From Chloroflexota bacterium (GTDB lineage: Bacteria; Chloroflexota; Dormibacteria; Dormibacterales; Dormibacteraceae): DNA of 6,005 nucleotides. The translations under genes and the position numbers were made by a program. The DNA lies in assembly GCA_003446775.1 (NCBI GenBank), contig DMCH01000076.1, forward strand, positions 816-6,820, given 5' to 3'. Positions 5,801-6,005 of the stretch are shown here, piece after piece. A model generated the notes under the pieces. That model worked only from the letters and a program-made list of their open reading frames with translations. It did not search any database and was not told the origin of the DNA. Position 1 is the stretch's first letter. Every line of letters begins with the position of its first letter.

Positions 5801-5973
5801 CCGCGGAGGTCACGCGCCTGCCCGGACCCGAGGACCCACTTGATGGAGTCGACGATGTTGGTCTTGCCGGAGCCGTTCGGCCCGACGATCGCCGTGACTC
5901 CGCCTTCGAATCGGATCTCGGTCGACCGGGCGAAGGTCTTGAAGCCCAGCAGGCTCAGCGAGCGCAGGAACAA
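2803..5973 (-). CDS. smc: Chromosome segregation ATPase Smc (short-armed)
   Basis: Smc is the dimeric coiled-coil ATPase that, with ScpA and ScpB, extrudes DNA loops and organises the nucleoid. The 1056 residues run: N-terminal head (1-165) with Walker A GPNGSGKT (31-38), the LRG arginine (R57) and Q-loop Q143; Ala/Glu/Arg-rich coil (about 170-455); hinge (about 458-578); returning coil (about 580-890); and C-terminal head (890-1040) with ABC signature LSSGE (945-949), Walker B FTILDE (969-974), D-loop near 978-980 and H-switch H1005. It is about 130 residues shorter than B. subtilis Smc (1186), the deficit lying in arms and hinge. The signature normally reads LSGGE, and the glycine-rich end of the hinge is missing. 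The start is TTG at 5971-5973, chosen because MFLRSLSLLGFKTFA aligns exactly with the family N-terminus. The frame stays open to the edge, but no ATG, GTG or TTG start is visible upstream. Confidence 0.95.
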   Translation of the reverse strand: MFLRSLSLLGFKTFARSTEIRFEGGVTAIVGPNGSGKTNIVDSIKWVLGSGQARDLRGKKMEEVIYAGGERRSRAAYAEVTVVFDNTAGRLPVDYHEVAIKRRIERDGESDYFLNGTRVRRRDLIHILASTGLTVDSYAIIDQHDIETIVVCSPAERRALLEEAAQVRGVKARRQEAAQRLTELAQNLLRLEDLRSEIEPRLEVVRDQATAAREAAQAQARLELLRGSIVWEEWREARDAHRRASTQAQSLERRLIEAREQARSAEAEFAGWRVEMQAAQDRRLNRQTTLGRLRLELAAGEHSLELAKERAESHAAFAEALRREDAEHRRQAGVAEALREQLNDELVQAVRALEAVPRLAPANEPADPTQAQHAQRAAEQALRAVAIATSSLAGLRTRREFLEQQVGRSRAGAESAHEIPEAESALASERSAARTAESAAVTIARLRSQLEGLESLRPGTAPGLIRLGDVLTAEPGYERALSAALGPLADALVAADEESAVSAGEMNRSQLTVLYPVAAAPEPKAGSMFRHVRIRKGFELVARRLLGHVVVGVDVTIAGVYREPGLIRAGADPRVEIDARRARLEQEIETLAPVAAGGDVAAKRIKEAEARLDDLRTHAAGATSLEESERLLEAAREAERIEAAKVPELERLAAEAEKVAAAKAAELAAVATQRAASRHAELERARWHDRGEDLRRQLGAVEEDLARHRLVAEERSRRVAEAESSAALAAEVLPRLGAEAESATKRLVEAEREAPGEEAEMAEGARRLVALEEARIDARLKAGTLEGNLELVTREAELHAARMEEIRLRMPDGVAPEEIPGGKAREKEMRALERRLQEIGPTNALAEAECRELEERFETLRTQLDDIAAARGDLEQLIAKLREEEESRYEAVFGAVATNFHEYFSQLAPGGRATLRHADGAEGPRSGVEILVQPPRKRLQNVTLLSSGERSLAALALVLALDEVNPSPFTILDEVDAALDDANVGRFGEMVARLGAERQFLVITHNHVTMSHASTLYGIHLDESGASHIVSVRLEDIRKPATAQGALPGNRAAQAG

Positions 5974-5974
5974 G

Positions 5975-6005
5975 TCAGGACATGCGGCCGGAGGGCCGGC
6001 CGAGA
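5975..6005 (-). CDS. Possible end of the gene upstream of smc (partial)
   Basis: On the - strand one frame enters from the window edge and reads LGRPSGRMS before TGA at 5977-5975, one base before the smc TTG. A tight junction of this kind would suit an operon and could explain the lack of a Shine-Dalgarno for smc, through coupled translation. Relatives often have rnc or mutM here, but 31 bases do not allow identification. Another frame stays open into smc until a TGA at 5957-5955, so an overlapping end is also possible. Confidence 0.25.
   Translation of the reverse strand, partial: LGRPSGRMS

Noticed and set aside
5985..6002. CGGCC/GGCCG inverted repeat just upstream of smc as an operator
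   Set aside because: The 5-bp stem made only of G and C is expected by chance in this composition, and it probably lies within the end of the upstream gene.
1..6005. tRNA or rRNA genes, CRISPR arrays, insertion-sequence ends
   Set aside because: No cloverleaf-like sequence, no regularly spaced long repeats, no transposase motif and no terminal inverted repeats were seen on reading both strands. Almost all of the window is explained by coding genes.

Overview
The window is GC-rich bacterial DNA. It looks like a chromosome from a high-GC Terrabacteria-type lineage (Actinomycetota or Chloroflexota and relatives). That placement rests on the smc-ftsY gene pair, a stand-alone Lrp/AsnC ligand-binding-domain protein, frequent GTG/TTG starts and strong third-position GC. 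No rRNA or other phylogenetic marker is present, so the phylum is an inference. Two thirds of the window is housekeeping; the accessory-looking part is roughly 1190-1890.

Layout, left to right. Bases 1-51 hold the tail of an unidentified + strand gene. A compact 96-aa RAM-domain (Lrp/AsnC effector-domain) protein follows 5 bases later, with a small hairpin-plus-T-run terminator at its stop. An 84-bp convergent gap carries two copies of a palindromic CGTTTGGCGCCA box, with a third inverted core just inside the next gene. On the - strand follows a complete PHP-family metallo-phosphoesterase. A roughly 90-bp divergent intergenic region with two plausible promoters separates it from a + strand pair: a 172-aa protein with three predicted membrane helices, and a 42-aa protein built on ten consecutive X-Pro dipeptides. 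This pair converges tail to tail, with a 19-bp gap, on a - strand operon reading smc then ftsY, which fills the rest of the window. The end of a further upstream gene probably lies at the right edge.

How the genes work together. Smc (chromosome organisation) and FtsY (SRP receptor, membrane protein targeting) are 11 bp apart and very likely co-transcribed, an arrangement common in Gram-positive-type bacteria. Both proteins are clearly recognisable but divergent. Smc has short arms, a compact hinge lacking the usual glycine cluster, and LSSGE instead of LSGGE. FtsY lacks the A domain and has DAVLGLSS where DATTGQNA is usual. The membrane protein plus X-Pro microprotein pair is the least explained part. 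Its lower GC, its TTG start and its pairing suggest an accessory two-gene module; nothing in the window identifies its function.
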